DNA from: Edaphocola aurantiacus | GTDB lineage: Bacteria > Bacteroidota > Bacteroidia > Chitinophagales > Chitinophagaceae | Direction: 5' to 3' | DNA: 64,000 nt | Assembly (NCBI RefSeq): GCF_019797745.1 | Contig: NZ_VOSI01000003.1 | Coordinates: 248,001-312,000, forward strand | Part shown: positions 42,469 through 50,875 of the stretch, piece by piece | Layout: each line of letters opens with the position of its first letter | Numbering within the stretch: the first letter of the stretch is position 1 | Position numbers and translations under genes: made by a program | Notes under the pieces: generated by a model | What the model was told of the DNA's origin: nothing | The model's input: only the letters and a program-made list of their open reading frames with translations | Databases searched by the model: none

Positions 42469-44127
42469 TTATTGTTTAGAGAATGCCTTTATACCGGTAC
42501 CTTTTGCAGTAACGATTTTCAGGAAGTACTGTCCGGCAGCAAGGTTACTTACCTCAATACCGGTCTGGTTGGTATAGCTTGGTTGTGTATATACCACTTT
42601 GCCGCTCAGGTCAGTAATGGTAATTGTTGCTGCATCATTATCCGAACGGGAAACCTGTAACAGGTTGCTGCATGGATTAGGGTATAAGCTGTATTGAATA
42701 GCATTATTCAGGTCGCGTGTTGATACTGAATTACCCAGGTTATATTTTGCACTGAACGGAGTAGCCATACCTGGTGAGGTAACTGCAAGAGTACCGATAT
42801 TCAGGTTGGTTTTGTACACACCACCGATCAGGTAGAAGCTTTTGTTCGGCGCCAGCAGAAGGTCTTGCGCGTTTGCGCTAAAGCCTGTATTGCCCAATGA
42901 GGTAGCAGAAGTTACAGAACCGTCGCTGCTATTCATACGCAGAATCATTCCCTTACGGGCGATGTCTGATGGTAAGCTGATGGAACCCGCATTGAAACTG
43001 CCCAGGTATTCTCCCGCACAGATCAGGTTATTATTTGAATCTATAGCCATGCTGTTGATTGCATTTTCTACCGCGCTGGAGAAATTAACAGTCCATAGTT
43101 TAGTGCCGTTAGAGGCATTGTATTTAGATACAAAAGGTTTCTGCAGCATATTCTGCGCACTGCCTGCAGCATCCTGATAAGAGCCGCCGACAAATACGTT
43201 ACCATTGGCATCACAAGCCAGTGCATTGGCATTATTGCCTTCTTCGCCTGTAGTGACATAGTTTGCCGGGCCACCTTCTTCTTTACCCCATTGAGGCGTA
43301 CCGTTTGACGCATCAAATTTAAACAGGAAAATACGTTCTCCACCTGGAGTAAAACCAGGATTAGTCACATTATGTACTCCGAATTTAATCACGTTCTGGA
43401 ACTTTCCGGTAGCATAAACATAAGAGCCGTCTGTTACAATGCGGGTGATGAATACCATAGCGTTATTCTCGCTGATTTGTAACCATTGCGATGCACCGCT
43501 TGGGTTTACCCGCATGAGGAATGCTTTATTGGCTTGGGTTGAGGCAAAGTTTTCACCCAGGAAAGCACATGAACCGTAATAGTCACCGCCAATAAGTATA
43601 TCACCACCGATGTTGGTAATACTGCGTGCGTTGGCATACAGCTGAGGAGACTCGGCAGTTTTAGCCCAGATCAAAGTACCGTTACTGCTGTATTTAGCCA
43701 GGAACATTTTGTTCGTAGAGCCACTGCTAGGTTGTGTAAAGGTAACACTGTAGGTGCTGCTCAGGTGCAGCTGCGAGCCGGAGCAGGTACCGAATACATA
43801 CACATTGGCCTGATCGTCAGTTTTGACCACTGCTGTGTAAATGCCTTCATCGGACCATATTCTCTGGGCAAACTGGTATACACCGCTGGCACTCTGTTTC
43901 GTTAAGTAAAGGCTGAAATAGTTGCCCGGACTGTTAATAGTAGTACTACCGAAAGTAGCGTCCTGGTACAGATTACCTACGGTGTATATATTACCGTTGT
44001 TATCCATATCCATTTTCTTAAAAGTACTGTTGCCGTTTACAGTTGGAGACTGTAACCATTGCCAGGATTGGGCATTGGTCTGCAGGTAACTGCCCGCAGC
44101 GAGGAGAATGCATAAAAGTCGTTTCAT
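42469..44127 (-). CDS. T9SS-secreted protein with SBBP-like beta-propeller repeats
   Basis: 552 aa. Signal peptide (cleavage near QTNAQ), then about seven repeats of roughly 55-60 residues containing D..GN.Y..G.F or similar (MDNNGNIYTVGNLYQDATFG, CDANGNVFVGGSYQDAAGS, IDSNNNLICAGEYLGSFNAG), the pattern of SBBP beta-propellers. The C-terminal type A sorting domain (about 478-552) reads SLYPNPCSNLLQVSRSD, ITDLSGKVVYTQ, VSNLAAGQYFLKIVT. Secreted surface protein of unknown binding partner. Confidence 0.87.
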   Translation of the reverse strand: MKRLLCILLAAGSYLQTNAQSWQWLQSPTVNGNSTFKKMDMDNNGNIYTVGNLYQDATFGSTTINSPGNYFSLYLTKQSASGVYQFAQRIWSDEGIYTAVVKTDDQANVYVFGTCSGSQLHLSSTYSVTFTQPSSGSTNKMFLAKYSSNGTLIWAKTAESPQLYANARSITNIGGDILIGGDYYGSCAFLGENFASTQANKAFLMRVNPSGASQWLQISENNAMVFITRIVTDGSYVYATGKFQNVIKFGVHNVTNPGFTPGGERIFLFKFDASNGTPQWGKEEGGPANYVTTGEEGNNANALACDANGNVFVGGSYQDAAGSAQNMLQKPFVSKYNASNGTKLWTVNFSSAVENAINSMAIDSNNNLICAGEYLGSFNAGSISLPSDIARKGMILRMNSSDGSVTSATSLGNTGFSANAQDLLLAPNKSFYLIGGVYKTNLNIGTLAVTSPGMATPFSAKYNLGNSVSTRDLNNAIQYSLYPNPCSNLLQVSRSDNDAATITITDLSGKVVYTQPSYTNQTGIEVSNLAAGQYFLKIVTAKGTGIKAFSKQ

Positions 44128-44238
44128 GATAATAAGGTTGATGTTATTATGAAAGACCTTTAATTTTTCCTTAAGGTTGGAATTTTTTTATACACATCTG
44201 ATATTGAGTTTACTATAATTTAGCTTGCGCTTATGTGT

Positions 44239-44286
44239 GTACAGAAAGAGGATGGTTGCAGTATTGCAGCCATCCTCTTTCTGTAC
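44239..44286. terminator. Terminator, 22-bp stem with one G-T pair
   Basis: The arm 44239-44260 pairs with 44265-44286, loop GTAT. It ends the leftward TonB-domain gene cluster. Confidence 0.85.
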
Positions 44287-44302
44287 TTTTGAAATGAAAT
44301 AT

Positions 44303-44707
44303 TTATTCCAGCATAAAGATTACCGGCACCGTATAATAGCAGGGAGCAGGCTGGTCGCCTTTCTTGGCGGCCTTCCATTTACCTGGGATGGACTGTACCA
44401 CGCGCAATGCTTCTTCCGGAAGTCCGTGTCCGAGCTCCTTTCCTTTAGCAATAGTGAAGCTATGCATCATACCGGCGGTGTCTACGATGAACGAGATATA
44501 TACTTTGCCCTGTATGTCTTCTTTTACAGCCTGTTCCGGATATCGAAGATGTTCTTTGATATATTGTTTAAGGTCAACCGGAGGTATGGCTATATCATCA
44601 CCACAATTAAACACCGTTTTTTGCTGCCGGGCTGCCACATCAAATGGCCCTGCTGTTATGGACAACAGGCCCAACACCGCGGTCAGTATATATTTCCGGG
44701 CAGGCAT
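44303..44707 (-). CDS. Exported TonB C-terminal-domain protein, 134 aa
   Basis: Signal peptide (about 1-26), then a single TonB_C domain (about 45-134): LKQYIKEHLRYPEQAVKEDIQGKVYISFIVDTAGMMHSFTIAKGKELGHGLPEEALRVVQSIPGKWKAA. It lacks the long Pro-rich spacer of a true TonB, so it cannot bridge the periplasm from the inner membrane. It follows the next paralogue upstream by one base. Role unknown: accessory partner of TonB-dependent receptors or a periplasmic adaptor. Confidence 0.85.
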   Translation of the reverse strand: MPARKYILTAVLGLLSITAGPFDVAARQQKTVFNCGDDIAIPPVDLKQYIKEHLRYPEQAVKEDIQGKVYISFIVDTAGMMHSFTIAKGKELGHGLPEEALRVVQSIPGKWKAAKKGDQPAPCYYTVPVIFMLE

Positions 44708-44708
44708 A

Positions 44709-45119
44709 TTATTTAAGTTTGAACGTTAAGGGCATTGTGAAATATACATTTACAGCCTGGCCGTTTTGTTTACCTGGTTTCCATTTAGGTAAACTCATAA
44801 TCACTCTTTTCGCTTCTTCCGGCAGACCATGGCCCAGTTCTTTGCCCTTAACCACTTCTGCATCACTGATCGATCCGTCATTATTTACAACAAAGCTGAC
44901 ATATATACGACCCTCAATACCTGCTTTCTTCGCTTCAGCAGGGTACTGCATTTTCTCGTTAATGTAGGCCATGAGATCATAAGCTGGTTCCGGGTTTTGC
45001 TCTACGGTACGGAATATTTCTCTTTTAGGTTCTGCCTGTTGAGGAGCAGCCTCCTGTGCAAATGCACCAGTAGCCAGCACAGAACACAGTAAAGCAGGGA
45101 TTAATTTTTTCATGATCAT
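44709..45119 (-). CDS. Exported TonB C-terminal-domain protein, 136 aa
   Basis: Signal peptide (cleavage near AFAQE), short Ala/Gln/Pro linker and one TonB_C domain: AYDLMAYINEKMQYPAEAKKAGIEGRIYVSFVVNNDGSISDAEVVKGKELGHGLPEEAKRVIMSLPKWKPGKQNGQAVNVYFTMPL in segments. It shares the string VKGKELGHGLPEEA-type block with its downstream neighbour, so the two are recent paralogues. Same operon. Confidence 0.87.
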   Translation of the reverse strand: MIMKKLIPALLCSVLATGAFAQEAAPQQAEPKREIFRTVEQNPEPAYDLMAYINEKMQYPAEAKKAGIEGRIYVSFVVNNDGSISDAEVVKGKELGHGLPEEAKRVIMSLPKWKPGKQNGQAVNVYFTMPLTFKLK

Positions 45120-45176
45120 ATTTTTGAAAGGTAAATATATTAAATTTTACGTTTCGTTATTACAATTGAATATTTA

Positions 45177-45944
45177 CTATTGGAGTCTGAAGACAATAGG
45201 AACAGTGAAATACGTACGTACCGGTTTGTCTTCCATCATGCCTGGAGTCCAGTTAGGCATTTGCCGTATTACCCTTTCCGCTTCCTCTGGCAATCCATAT
45301 TGTATCTGCGCTTCAGGCATAACCGGCTTTATGGCTATTTTTTTTGTGGCTGCTACATTAGTAATACTGCCATCTTTTTCTACTACAAATTTGATATATA
45401 TTTTGGCTTGTATATCATTTTGTCTTGCTTCAACCGGGTATTTCAAATTATTAGCGAGATAGGAGTTCCAGTCATATGGAGCTCGTGGCTGAAAAGTTAC
45501 GGAACGATAGATCGTATCTTCAACAGGAGCTTCCAGTTTAAAATTAACCGGCATGGTAAAGTAAACCCTTACCGGCACGCCCTTTTGTGTACCCGGCGCC
45601 CATTTCGGCATTTCACGTACCAACCTTTCTGCTTCTGCAGGTAAGCCTCCGCCCAGCTCTGCTCCTCGGGTAGCTTTTACATTGGAGATACTGCTGTCTG
45701 TTTCTACAATAAACTGAACATATACCTTGCCTTGTATACCGCTGTCGATTGCGGCCTGCGGGTATTGCACGTGGTTACTCAGGTATGCCCCCATATTGTA
45801 GGGTGCTTTGGGCATACTGTCAACTACTTTGTAGACTTCTTTATTATTTTGTGCCGGAGCTGTTTGTGCAAGAGTGTCAGTGAAAGGGAAAAAGGTCAAT
45901 GCAGCTATGCACATCTGCTTGAAATTGATGTTCAGTAAAGACAT
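45177..45944 (-). CDS. Exported protein with two tandem TonB C-terminal domains
   Basis: 255 aa. Signal peptide (about 1-27) followed by two TonB_C domains (about 48-137 and 152-255), each with the YPxxA...GKVYVQF/AKIYIKF core and a GGGLPAEAERLVREMPKW / YGLPEEAERVIRQMPNW ending. The inner duplication suggests a dimer-like arrangement in one chain, as TonB_C domains often pair. First gene of a three-gene cluster. Confidence 0.87.
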   Translation of the reverse strand: MSLLNINFKQMCIAALTFFPFTDTLAQTAPAQNNKEVYKVVDSMPKAPYNMGAYLSNHVQYPQAAIDSGIQGKVYVQFIVETDSSISNVKATRGAELGGGLPAEAERLVREMPKWAPGTQKGVPVRVYFTMPVNFKLEAPVEDTIYRSVTFQPRAPYDWNSYLANNLKYPVEARQNDIQAKIYIKFVVEKDGSITNVAATKKIAIKPVMPEAQIQYGLPEEAERVIRQMPNWTPGMMEDKPVRTYFTVPIVFRLQ

Positions 45945-46058
45945 GGTGTTTTTGTATGCGTATCGTTAAACTCTGCCAAAAAATCGCAGAATTGCGCAAA
46001 GTTAGCTAATTTGCAGCGTTTTTTGAGCGCAGCAGTGCCTGCTAATCCTTGTGAGATT

Positions 46059-47030
46059 ATGATAACTAATTTAAGAGAACAGGTATTACTATTATCACAA
46101 ATACCGCTATATGCGATCGTGATCGGGGCAGAATTAATTCTGTCCAATGTTCGTAAGCAGAAGTTCTATACAGTAAAGGAGACCATTCAGAGCGCTTACC
46201 TTTCTTTCCTTTGTTTCCTGATCGATGCTGCTTTCCGGCTGGTTGCCCTCTGGGCTTATAACTGGTGTTTCCAGCATGCCTTTTTCGGGTTTGAGCATAA
46301 GGGCTGGATGTATTGGGTTAGTCTTATACTCCTGCAGGACTTTATGTTCTACTGGTTGCACCGCAATGACCATTTTATACGATTCTTCTGGGCGACACAT
46401 GTGACCCATCACAGTGCCGAGCATTATAATATTTCTGTAGGTTTCCGTTCTTCTGTATTCGAACCTTTGTATCGCTTTGTGTATTTCCTGCCAATCGCTT
46501 TCCTGGGTTATGAGCCTTTAGATATCTTATTTATCTTTTCGGCCACACAGATCTGGGGTACCTTGGTACATACCAAAGCAATTGGTAAACTGGGCCCGCT
46601 GGAATATATTTTTGTAACACCTTCACACCACCGTGTGCACCATGCCTCTAATGCCAAGTACCTGGATCGAAATATGGGTATGTTCCTGATTATCTGGGAT
46701 CGCATGTTCGGTACTTTCCAGAAAGAGCTGACCAAAGAAGAGTATGAACCGATCCGTTACGGACTTACCGAGAACCTTGTGAAGCCAAATGCGGTAACAA
46801 TAGTGTTTCATGAATTTATACAGATGTATAAAGATGTTACCCAACCGGGTCTGAGCTGGAAAGAGCGCTGGGGTTATCTCTTCGACAAACCGGGCTATAG
46901 TCATGACGGTAGCAGAATGAACAGTGATAAATATCGTATATACGAAGAAGAGCAGCTGAAGCTGAAAGCGATGCAGGAGCAGGAGATCGTTAGTGAAGCG
47001 CATATCAATGAAGAAGTTGCTGTATCCTGA
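46059..47030 (+). CDS. Fatty-acid hydroxylase/sterol desaturase-family protein
   Basis: 323 aa from the ATG of MITNLREQVLLL; an upstream frame extension is not family-like. Four membrane helices and the three His boxes of the di-iron family: HRNDH (HxxxH), HVTHHSAEH and HHRVHHASN. Such proteins oxygenate lipids; this subtype (with the FRSSVFEPLYRF segment after box 2) resembles alkylglycerol monooxygenase. The charged C-terminus (about 285-323) is variable. Substrate unknown. Confidence 0.88.
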   Translation: MITNLREQVLLLSQIPLYAIVIGAELILSNVRKQKFYTVKETIQSAYLSFLCFLIDAAFRLVALWAYNWCFQHAFFGFEHKGWMYWVSLILLQDFMFYWLHRNDHFIRFFWATHVTHHSAEHYNISVGFRSSVFEPLYRFVYFLPIAFLGYEPLDILFIFSATQIWGTLVHTKAIGKLGPLEYIFVTPSHHRVHHASNAKYLDRNMGMFLIIWDRMFGTFQKELTKEEYEPIRYGLTENLVKPNAVTIVFHEFIQMYKDVTQPGLSWKERWGYLFDKPGYSHDGSRMNSDKYRIYEEEQLKLKAMQEQEIVSEAHINEEVAVS

Positions 47031-47041
47031 TACCAATAAAC

Positions 47042-47085
47042 ATAAAACAAAAGCGACCGGAATTATCCGGTCGCTTTTGTTTTAT
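47042..47085. terminator. Bidirectional terminator, 20-bp perfect stem
   Basis: ATAAAACAAAAGCGACCGGA (47042-47061) pairs with 47066-47085, loop ATTA. It overlaps the stop of the convergent Crp-like gene. Confidence 0.88.
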
Positions 47086-47660
47086 ACTTGTGCCAGTTGT
47101 TTTCGAATGCGGCTCAGGCTCTCCGGGGTTATGCCCAGGTAAGATGCTATATGAATTAATGGTACGCGCAGGCCAATGGCCGGATTGCGTTCGATCAGTT
47201 GCCGGTAGCGCTCTATTGCGGGTACATGCAGTGAGGCATTTAATCTCTGTTGCGTATGGATGTAGGCATTCTGAAACAGGATGCGGAAATAGCGCTCCAG
47301 CTGCGGATATTCAGTATATAGCTGCTCTAAATCATGGCCGTTGACTGCCAGTATTTCGGTGTCTTCCAGTGCTTCAATATACTGTCGCGCCGGTTCAGAT
47401 TTCAGAAAGGCATACAGGTCGCCGATCCAGTGTTGCTCCAGGGCCAGCTGGTTTACCTGTTCGATACCGTCATCGCTCAGATAATAGGCGCGTACCGTTC
47501 CTTTCAGGATAAACGCAATGGTGGTTGTGGTCATACCTTCCCGCAGGAACAACGTTTTCTTTTTAATCGTCCTGGGATGAAAGTGCCGGAGGATATGCTG
47601 GAAATCCTCTTCCGATAAGGAAATATGTTGCAGAAAACTTTGATAGAGTAACCGGGACAT
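47082..47660 (-). CDS. Crp/Fnr-family transcription regulator
   Basis: 192 aa. Cyclic-nucleotide-binding beta-barrel (about 25-115; LFLREGMTTTTIAFILKGTVRAYYLSDDG) and a C-terminal helix-turn-helix (VPLIHIASYLGITPESLSRIRKQL). The barrel lacks the RxS pocket for cAMP, and there are no Fnr-type cysteines, so the ligand is unknown. It is divergent from yceI, and an 8-bp inverted repeat lies between them, a likely operator. Confidence 0.87.
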   Translation of the reverse strand: MSRLLYQSFLQHISLSEEDFQHILRHFHPRTIKKKTLFLREGMTTTTIAFILKGTVRAYYLSDDGIEQVNQLALEQHWIGDLYAFLKSEPARQYIEALEDTEILAVNGHDLEQLYTEYPQLERYFRILFQNAYIHTQQRLNASLHVPAIERYRQLIERNPAIGLRVPLIHIASYLGITPESLSRIRKQLAQV

Positions 47661-47707
47661 GCAGCAAATTACAGCTTAATCATTTGGAATAGAAATAAAA
47701 AAGGTCT

Positions 47708-47733
47708 AAAAACTTATCATACATCAAGTTTTT
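47708..47733. promoter_or_regulatory. Inverted repeat AAAAACTT-N10-AAGTTTTT, likely operator
   Basis: A perfect 8-bp dyad with ten-base spacer, suited to a dimeric Crp/Fnr protein, about 47 bases upstream of the regulator start and 56 before yceI. The TACTTTG-like -7 box of yceI follows at about 47750. Confidence 0.55.
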
Positions 47734-47788
47734 ACCCGTTCAGACGTCCGTACTTTGCACTATTAAAAAAACAAAAAAGAAAAATAAT

Positions 47789-48379
47789 ATGAAAAAAGGA
47801 TTTCAATTACTGGCCGCTGCCCTGATGATGGCAGGTACTACTTTCGCACAGGTTAAATGGTCTGCTGATCCGGCACATACCAATGCACGCTTTTCTGTGG
47901 AGCATTTAGGCATAAGCTTCGTTGATGGTGAGTTCACTAAAGTAAACGGTGCAGTAGATGCAAAAACAGATAAAGATTTTAATGGTGCAGCGATCAACTT
48001 TTCTATTGATGTAAACAGCATTGATACCCGTATCGAAGCCCGTGATGGTCACCTGAAATCCCCTGATTTCTTTGATGCTGCCAAATACGGTACCATGTCT
48101 CTGAAATCGGTTTCTTTTACAAAAGTAAAAGGCAACCAGTATAAGCTGGTAGCTGATCTGACTATCAAAGATGTAACGAAGAGAGTAACTTTTGATGTGG
48201 TGCAAAACGGTGGTATCATCGCCGATCCATGGGGTAAAACCAGAGCTGGATTTACAGCAAAAGCAAAGATAAATCGTATGGACTTTAACTTGTCTTACAA
48301 CGATAAATTACCAAGCGGTATCTCTGCTGTAGGTAATACCGTTGAAATCGTAATCAATACAGAGCTGGTGAAGGGTTAA
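47789..48379 (+). CDS. YceI-family periplasmic lipid-binding protein
   Basis: 196 aa. Signal peptide (cleavage near TTFAQ) and a YceI lipocalin-like barrel: KWSADPAHTNARFSVEHLGISFVDGEF, DFNGAAINFSIDVNSIDTRIEARDGHLKSPDFFDAAKYGTM in parts, GNTVEIVINTEL end. YceI proteins bind polyisoprenoid or fatty-acyl lipids in the periplasm and respond to stress. Divergent from a Crp-like regulator, which may control it. Confidence 0.93.
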   Translation: MKKGFQLLAAALMMAGTTFAQVKWSADPAHTNARFSVEHLGISFVDGEFTKVNGAVDAKTDKDFNGAAINFSIDVNSIDTRIEARDGHLKSPDFFDAAKYGTMSLKSVSFTKVKGNQYKLVADLTIKDVTKRVTFDVVQNGGIIADPWGKTRAGFTAKAKINRMDFNLSYNDKLPSGISAVGNTVEIVINTELVKG

Positions 48380-48404
48380 TACTATCTGATTGATGATGGA
48401 AATG

Positions 48405-48433
48405 AAAAGGGGTAACGTAATGTTACCCCTTTT
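48405..48433. terminator. Terminator of yceI, 12-bp perfect stem
   Basis: AAAAGGGGTAAC (48405-48416) pairs with GTTACCCCTTTT (48422-48433), loop GTAAT. Confidence 0.85.
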
Positions 48434-48438
48434 GTATT

Positions 48439-48942
48439 TTACTTGGATTTTAATAATTGTTTTACCCTGTTTGTTGCATCCGATTCTGTGGATTCAGCCT
48501 CTTTCAGTTGTGGTGCAGTGGTGTTCTTCAGGCCTTCTTTACCGATTACGATGTAAAAGGTTTGTCCGGATAAGAGGTATCTGCTTGCCATGAAACTATT
48601 GTCCGATGGGCTTACAGAGATCATAATCTGGTTACTGTTCAGTGCAACTACCGTTCTGACCTTGTACTTTTTAAGGGCTTCCTGAGAAGGGTCTTCCATA
48701 CGTTTGTCGAAAGTGTTTAAACCCTCTGGCCAGGTCTCTTCGCGCCCGTACTTGACCATTTCAGCGGCTTTGGAAACGCCGAACTGCTGTTCCAGCTGTG
48801 CCTTATAATCTTTCAGGTTAAAGGTAGAATACAGCTTTCCCGGATCTGAAATCTGTGTTACTACTGATTGTTGCGCATTGCCCGGAACGTGCAGGCAGAG
48901 TAGCAGCAATAATGTGCTTAAAAAAGTAATACATTGTTTCAT
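48439..48942 (-). CDS. Exported unknown protein, 167 aa (paralogue A)
   Basis: Signal peptide (cleavage near GNAQQ) followed by a domain shared with the next gene upstream: QQSVVTQISDPGKLYSTFNLKDYKAQLEQQFGVSKAAEMV, then WPEGLNTFDKRMEDPSQEALKKYKVRTVVALNSNQIMISVSPSDN, then YLLSGQTFYIVIGKEGLKN. A Lys-rich tail ends it. No known domain. Either periplasmic or surface; no lipobox. Confidence 0.8.
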   Translation of the reverse strand: MKQCITFLSTLLLLLCLHVPGNAQQSVVTQISDPGKLYSTFNLKDYKAQLEQQFGVSKAAEMVKYGREETWPEGLNTFDKRMEDPSQEALKKYKVRTVVALNSNQIMISVSPSDNSFMASRYLLSGQTFYIVIGKEGLKNTTAPQLKEAESTESDATNRVKQLLKSK

Positions 48943-49037
48943 ATGTTTTCAGGATTGATATTAGTACTAAAGTATATATTAAAATCAGCTTTTCCTAGCG
49001 ATCATCATAAAATAATATGCCGGTAGCGTCCGCGTAT

Positions 49038-49080
49038 AAATAGCAGAAAGAGCAACCCAGGGTTGCTCTTTCTGCTATTT
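49038..49080. terminator. Terminator, 20-bp perfect stem
   Basis: The arm 49038-49057 pairs with 49061-49080, loop CAG. It separates the two paralogous genes, so they are transcribed separately. Confidence 0.85.
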
Positions 49081-49581
49081 TGATTTTTGTGTTTTGGCAC
49101 TTTTCGCCGGAGTGGCGCCGGCAGGTTTTGCTTTTGCCAGCGGCGGGGCAACCGGATTTTTTATACCGTCCTTACCTACTAACATATAAAATGGCTCGCC
49201 GGAGGATAAATAATATGTATCATCCAGACCAGGATTATCTGCAGGACTCACCGATACAAGGCAATAATTGCTATTGATCATGGCAACGGTTCTTACCTTG
49301 AATTTCTTTATAGTATTCTGTGCAGGATCTCCCAGGCGCTCGTCCATGGTATTGATCGCTTCCGGCCATCCTTCCTGGGTTACTGTATGGAGGATTTTTG
49401 TGGCTTTCTCAACACCAAATTGCTGCTCCAGCTGTGGCTTATATGACTCCAGATCTGCACTGGGAAATACTCTTCCCGGATTTGATATCTGCGTCAGTAC
49501 TGATTTTTGCTGTGCATAACCGGTTAGAGACAGGCCCAGGCAGAGCATACCAGTAGCCATAATGCTCATGTATTTGTTCAT
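49075..49581 (-). CDS. Exported unknown protein, 168 aa (paralogue B)
   Basis: Signal peptide (cleavage near GYAQQ) and the same domain as paralogue A: VLTQISNPGRVFPSADLESYKPQLEQQFGVEKATKIL, WPEAINTMDERLGDPAQNTIKKFKVRTVAMINSNYCLVSVSPADN, YYLSSGEPFYMLVGKDGIKNP. It ends in an Ala/Lys/Pro-rich tail. The shared block QLEQQFGV and the KVRTV strand mark a local duplication. Function unknown. Confidence 0.8.
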   Translation of the reverse strand: MNKYMSIMATGMLCLGLSLTGYAQQKSVLTQISNPGRVFPSADLESYKPQLEQQFGVEKATKILHTVTQEGWPEAINTMDERLGDPAQNTIKKFKVRTVAMINSNYCLVSVSPADNPGLDDTYYLSSGEPFYMLVGKDGIKNPVAPPLAKAKPAGATPAKSAKTQKSK

Positions 49582-49625
49582 TTGTTTCGGGGTTTATAAT
49601 AAACCGCTAAACTATTCTTTTTTGA

Positions 49626-50816
49626 TTATTTTTTTTCAATAATCTGTGTGAAATAATCTTCAAGTTTTTTACTGACTACATCCCAGTCAAACTGTGTGTC
49701 AATAACTCTTTTGCCCGCTGTACCTACTTTTTCACGATACGAACGGTCTTTCAGCAACTGATCACAAGCTTCAATAAATGCAGTCGTATCGGTCGCCAGG
49801 ATGACCCCTTCTCCAGAGTCAATATTTAATCCCTGGAATCCCACATTCATGCTCACTACGGGTACGGCCATAGCCATAGCCTCCAGCACCTTATTCTGCG
49901 TACCGGCACCGAAGCGCAGCGGGGCAGTTACGATAGCTGCAGTTTTGTATACCTCTTTCAGATCTTTCACAAAACCGGTCACGCTGATATATTCGCTTTC
50001 CAGTGCTTTTACGGCATCGACCGGTCTTTGTCCGGCGATGATGAAACGCAGTCCCGGATGGCGTTCCTGCAGGGTAGGGAAGATGTCTTTCGCAAAATAC
50101 TGTACCGCATCTACATTCGGAGCATAATCCATATTGCCGGTAAAAAGCACGATCTTATCCTGAGCATAATCATGCGCCTCATTGTAGAATGTAGAGGTAT
50201 CTACGCCATTAGGCAGGATGTGTACATTTCCGATATGCTGCTCATTGATCAGCCAGGACTGGTCTTCACGGGAACAAACCAGCGTAAGTTCAAAGCGGTT
50301 CAGTACCGGTTCGTAGCGGCGCACACGGTTATATTCTATGCGGTTAAAAATTTTCTTAATACCGGAAGTGGCTTCTATCCTGCGTTTCCAGTACAGAGAG
50401 TAGGCATCCGGAAGGTCCAGTATACGGGGTACATTCGGATACGCTGCAAAGTACTGTGCCATTCTCAGGTGCTGCACATGTATGGCATCAAACTGGTGCT
50501 GTTGCAACAGTTCGGCTATTTTGCCGTGCATGGCTGCCGATTCGAAATAGGCTACCTGAAAAGGCGTACTGCCTGCAATCGCCTTCAGCACATTACCATA
50601 ACTTTTCGCTTTGGGAAGGCGTACCAGGTGTACTGTTTTAAATATCTTTTCCAGTTCCGGAAGGTATTGCAGATCGCTTTCATCTTCCAGGAACGTAAGC
50701 AGGTGTATCTCATGCTGCCGGCCGATTCTTTTGGCCAGGTTATATATTTTCAGCTTATCACCCCGGTAAGGAGGGTAGGGAAAACGGTTCGCAGCAAATA
50801 ATAATTTCATGTTCAA
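49626..50816 (-). CDS. GT4-family glycosyltransferase (GT-B fold)
   Basis: 396 aa. N-terminal Rossmann half: MKLLFAANRFPYPPYRGDKLKIYNLAKRIG (the Met three residues into the frame is an equal start). C-terminal donor-binding half: NVHILPNGVDTSTFY, VLFTGNMDYAPNVDAVQYFAKDIFP and APLRFGAGTQNKVLEAMAMAVPVVS with the E-x7-E type motif. Resembles the TIGR03087 subgroup of exopolysaccharide transferases. Sugar and acceptor unknown; no other polysaccharide genes nearby. Confidence 0.87.
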   Translation of the reverse strand: MNMKLLFAANRFPYPPYRGDKLKIYNLAKRIGRQHEIHLLTFLEDESDLQYLPELEKIFKTVHLVRLPKAKSYGNVLKAIAGSTPFQVAYFESAAMHGKIAELLQQHQFDAIHVQHLRMAQYFAAYPNVPRILDLPDAYSLYWKRRIEATSGIKKIFNRIEYNRVRRYEPVLNRFELTLVCSREDQSWLINEQHIGNVHILPNGVDTSTFYNEAHDYAQDKIVLFTGNMDYAPNVDAVQYFAKDIFPTLQERHPGLRFIIAGQRPVDAVKALESEYISVTGFVKDLKEVYKTAAIVTAPLRFGAGTQNKVLEAMAMAVPVVSMNVGFQGLNIDSGEGVILATDTTAFIEACDQLLKDRSYREKVGTAGKRVIDTQFDWDVVSKKLEDYFTQIIEKK

Positions 50817-50826
50817 TTACAATAAA

Positions 50827-50851
50827 AAAGCCATTATACAATAATGGCTTT
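50827..50851 (-). terminator. Terminator of guaA, 11-bp stem
   Basis: AAAGCCATTAT (50827-50837) pairs with ATAATGGCTTT (50841-50851), loop ACA, with a T6 run on the minus strand. Confidence 0.8.
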
Positions 50852-50875
50852 CAAAAATATGATTTAATAATCGGA

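Noticed and set aside
44225-44716. Long rightward frames opposite the TonB-domain genes
   Set aside because: They are antisense to well-supported genes, with no start signals or family match.
50028-50801. 257-codon frame opposite the GT4 glycosyltransferase
   Set aside because: Antisense shadow without domain features.
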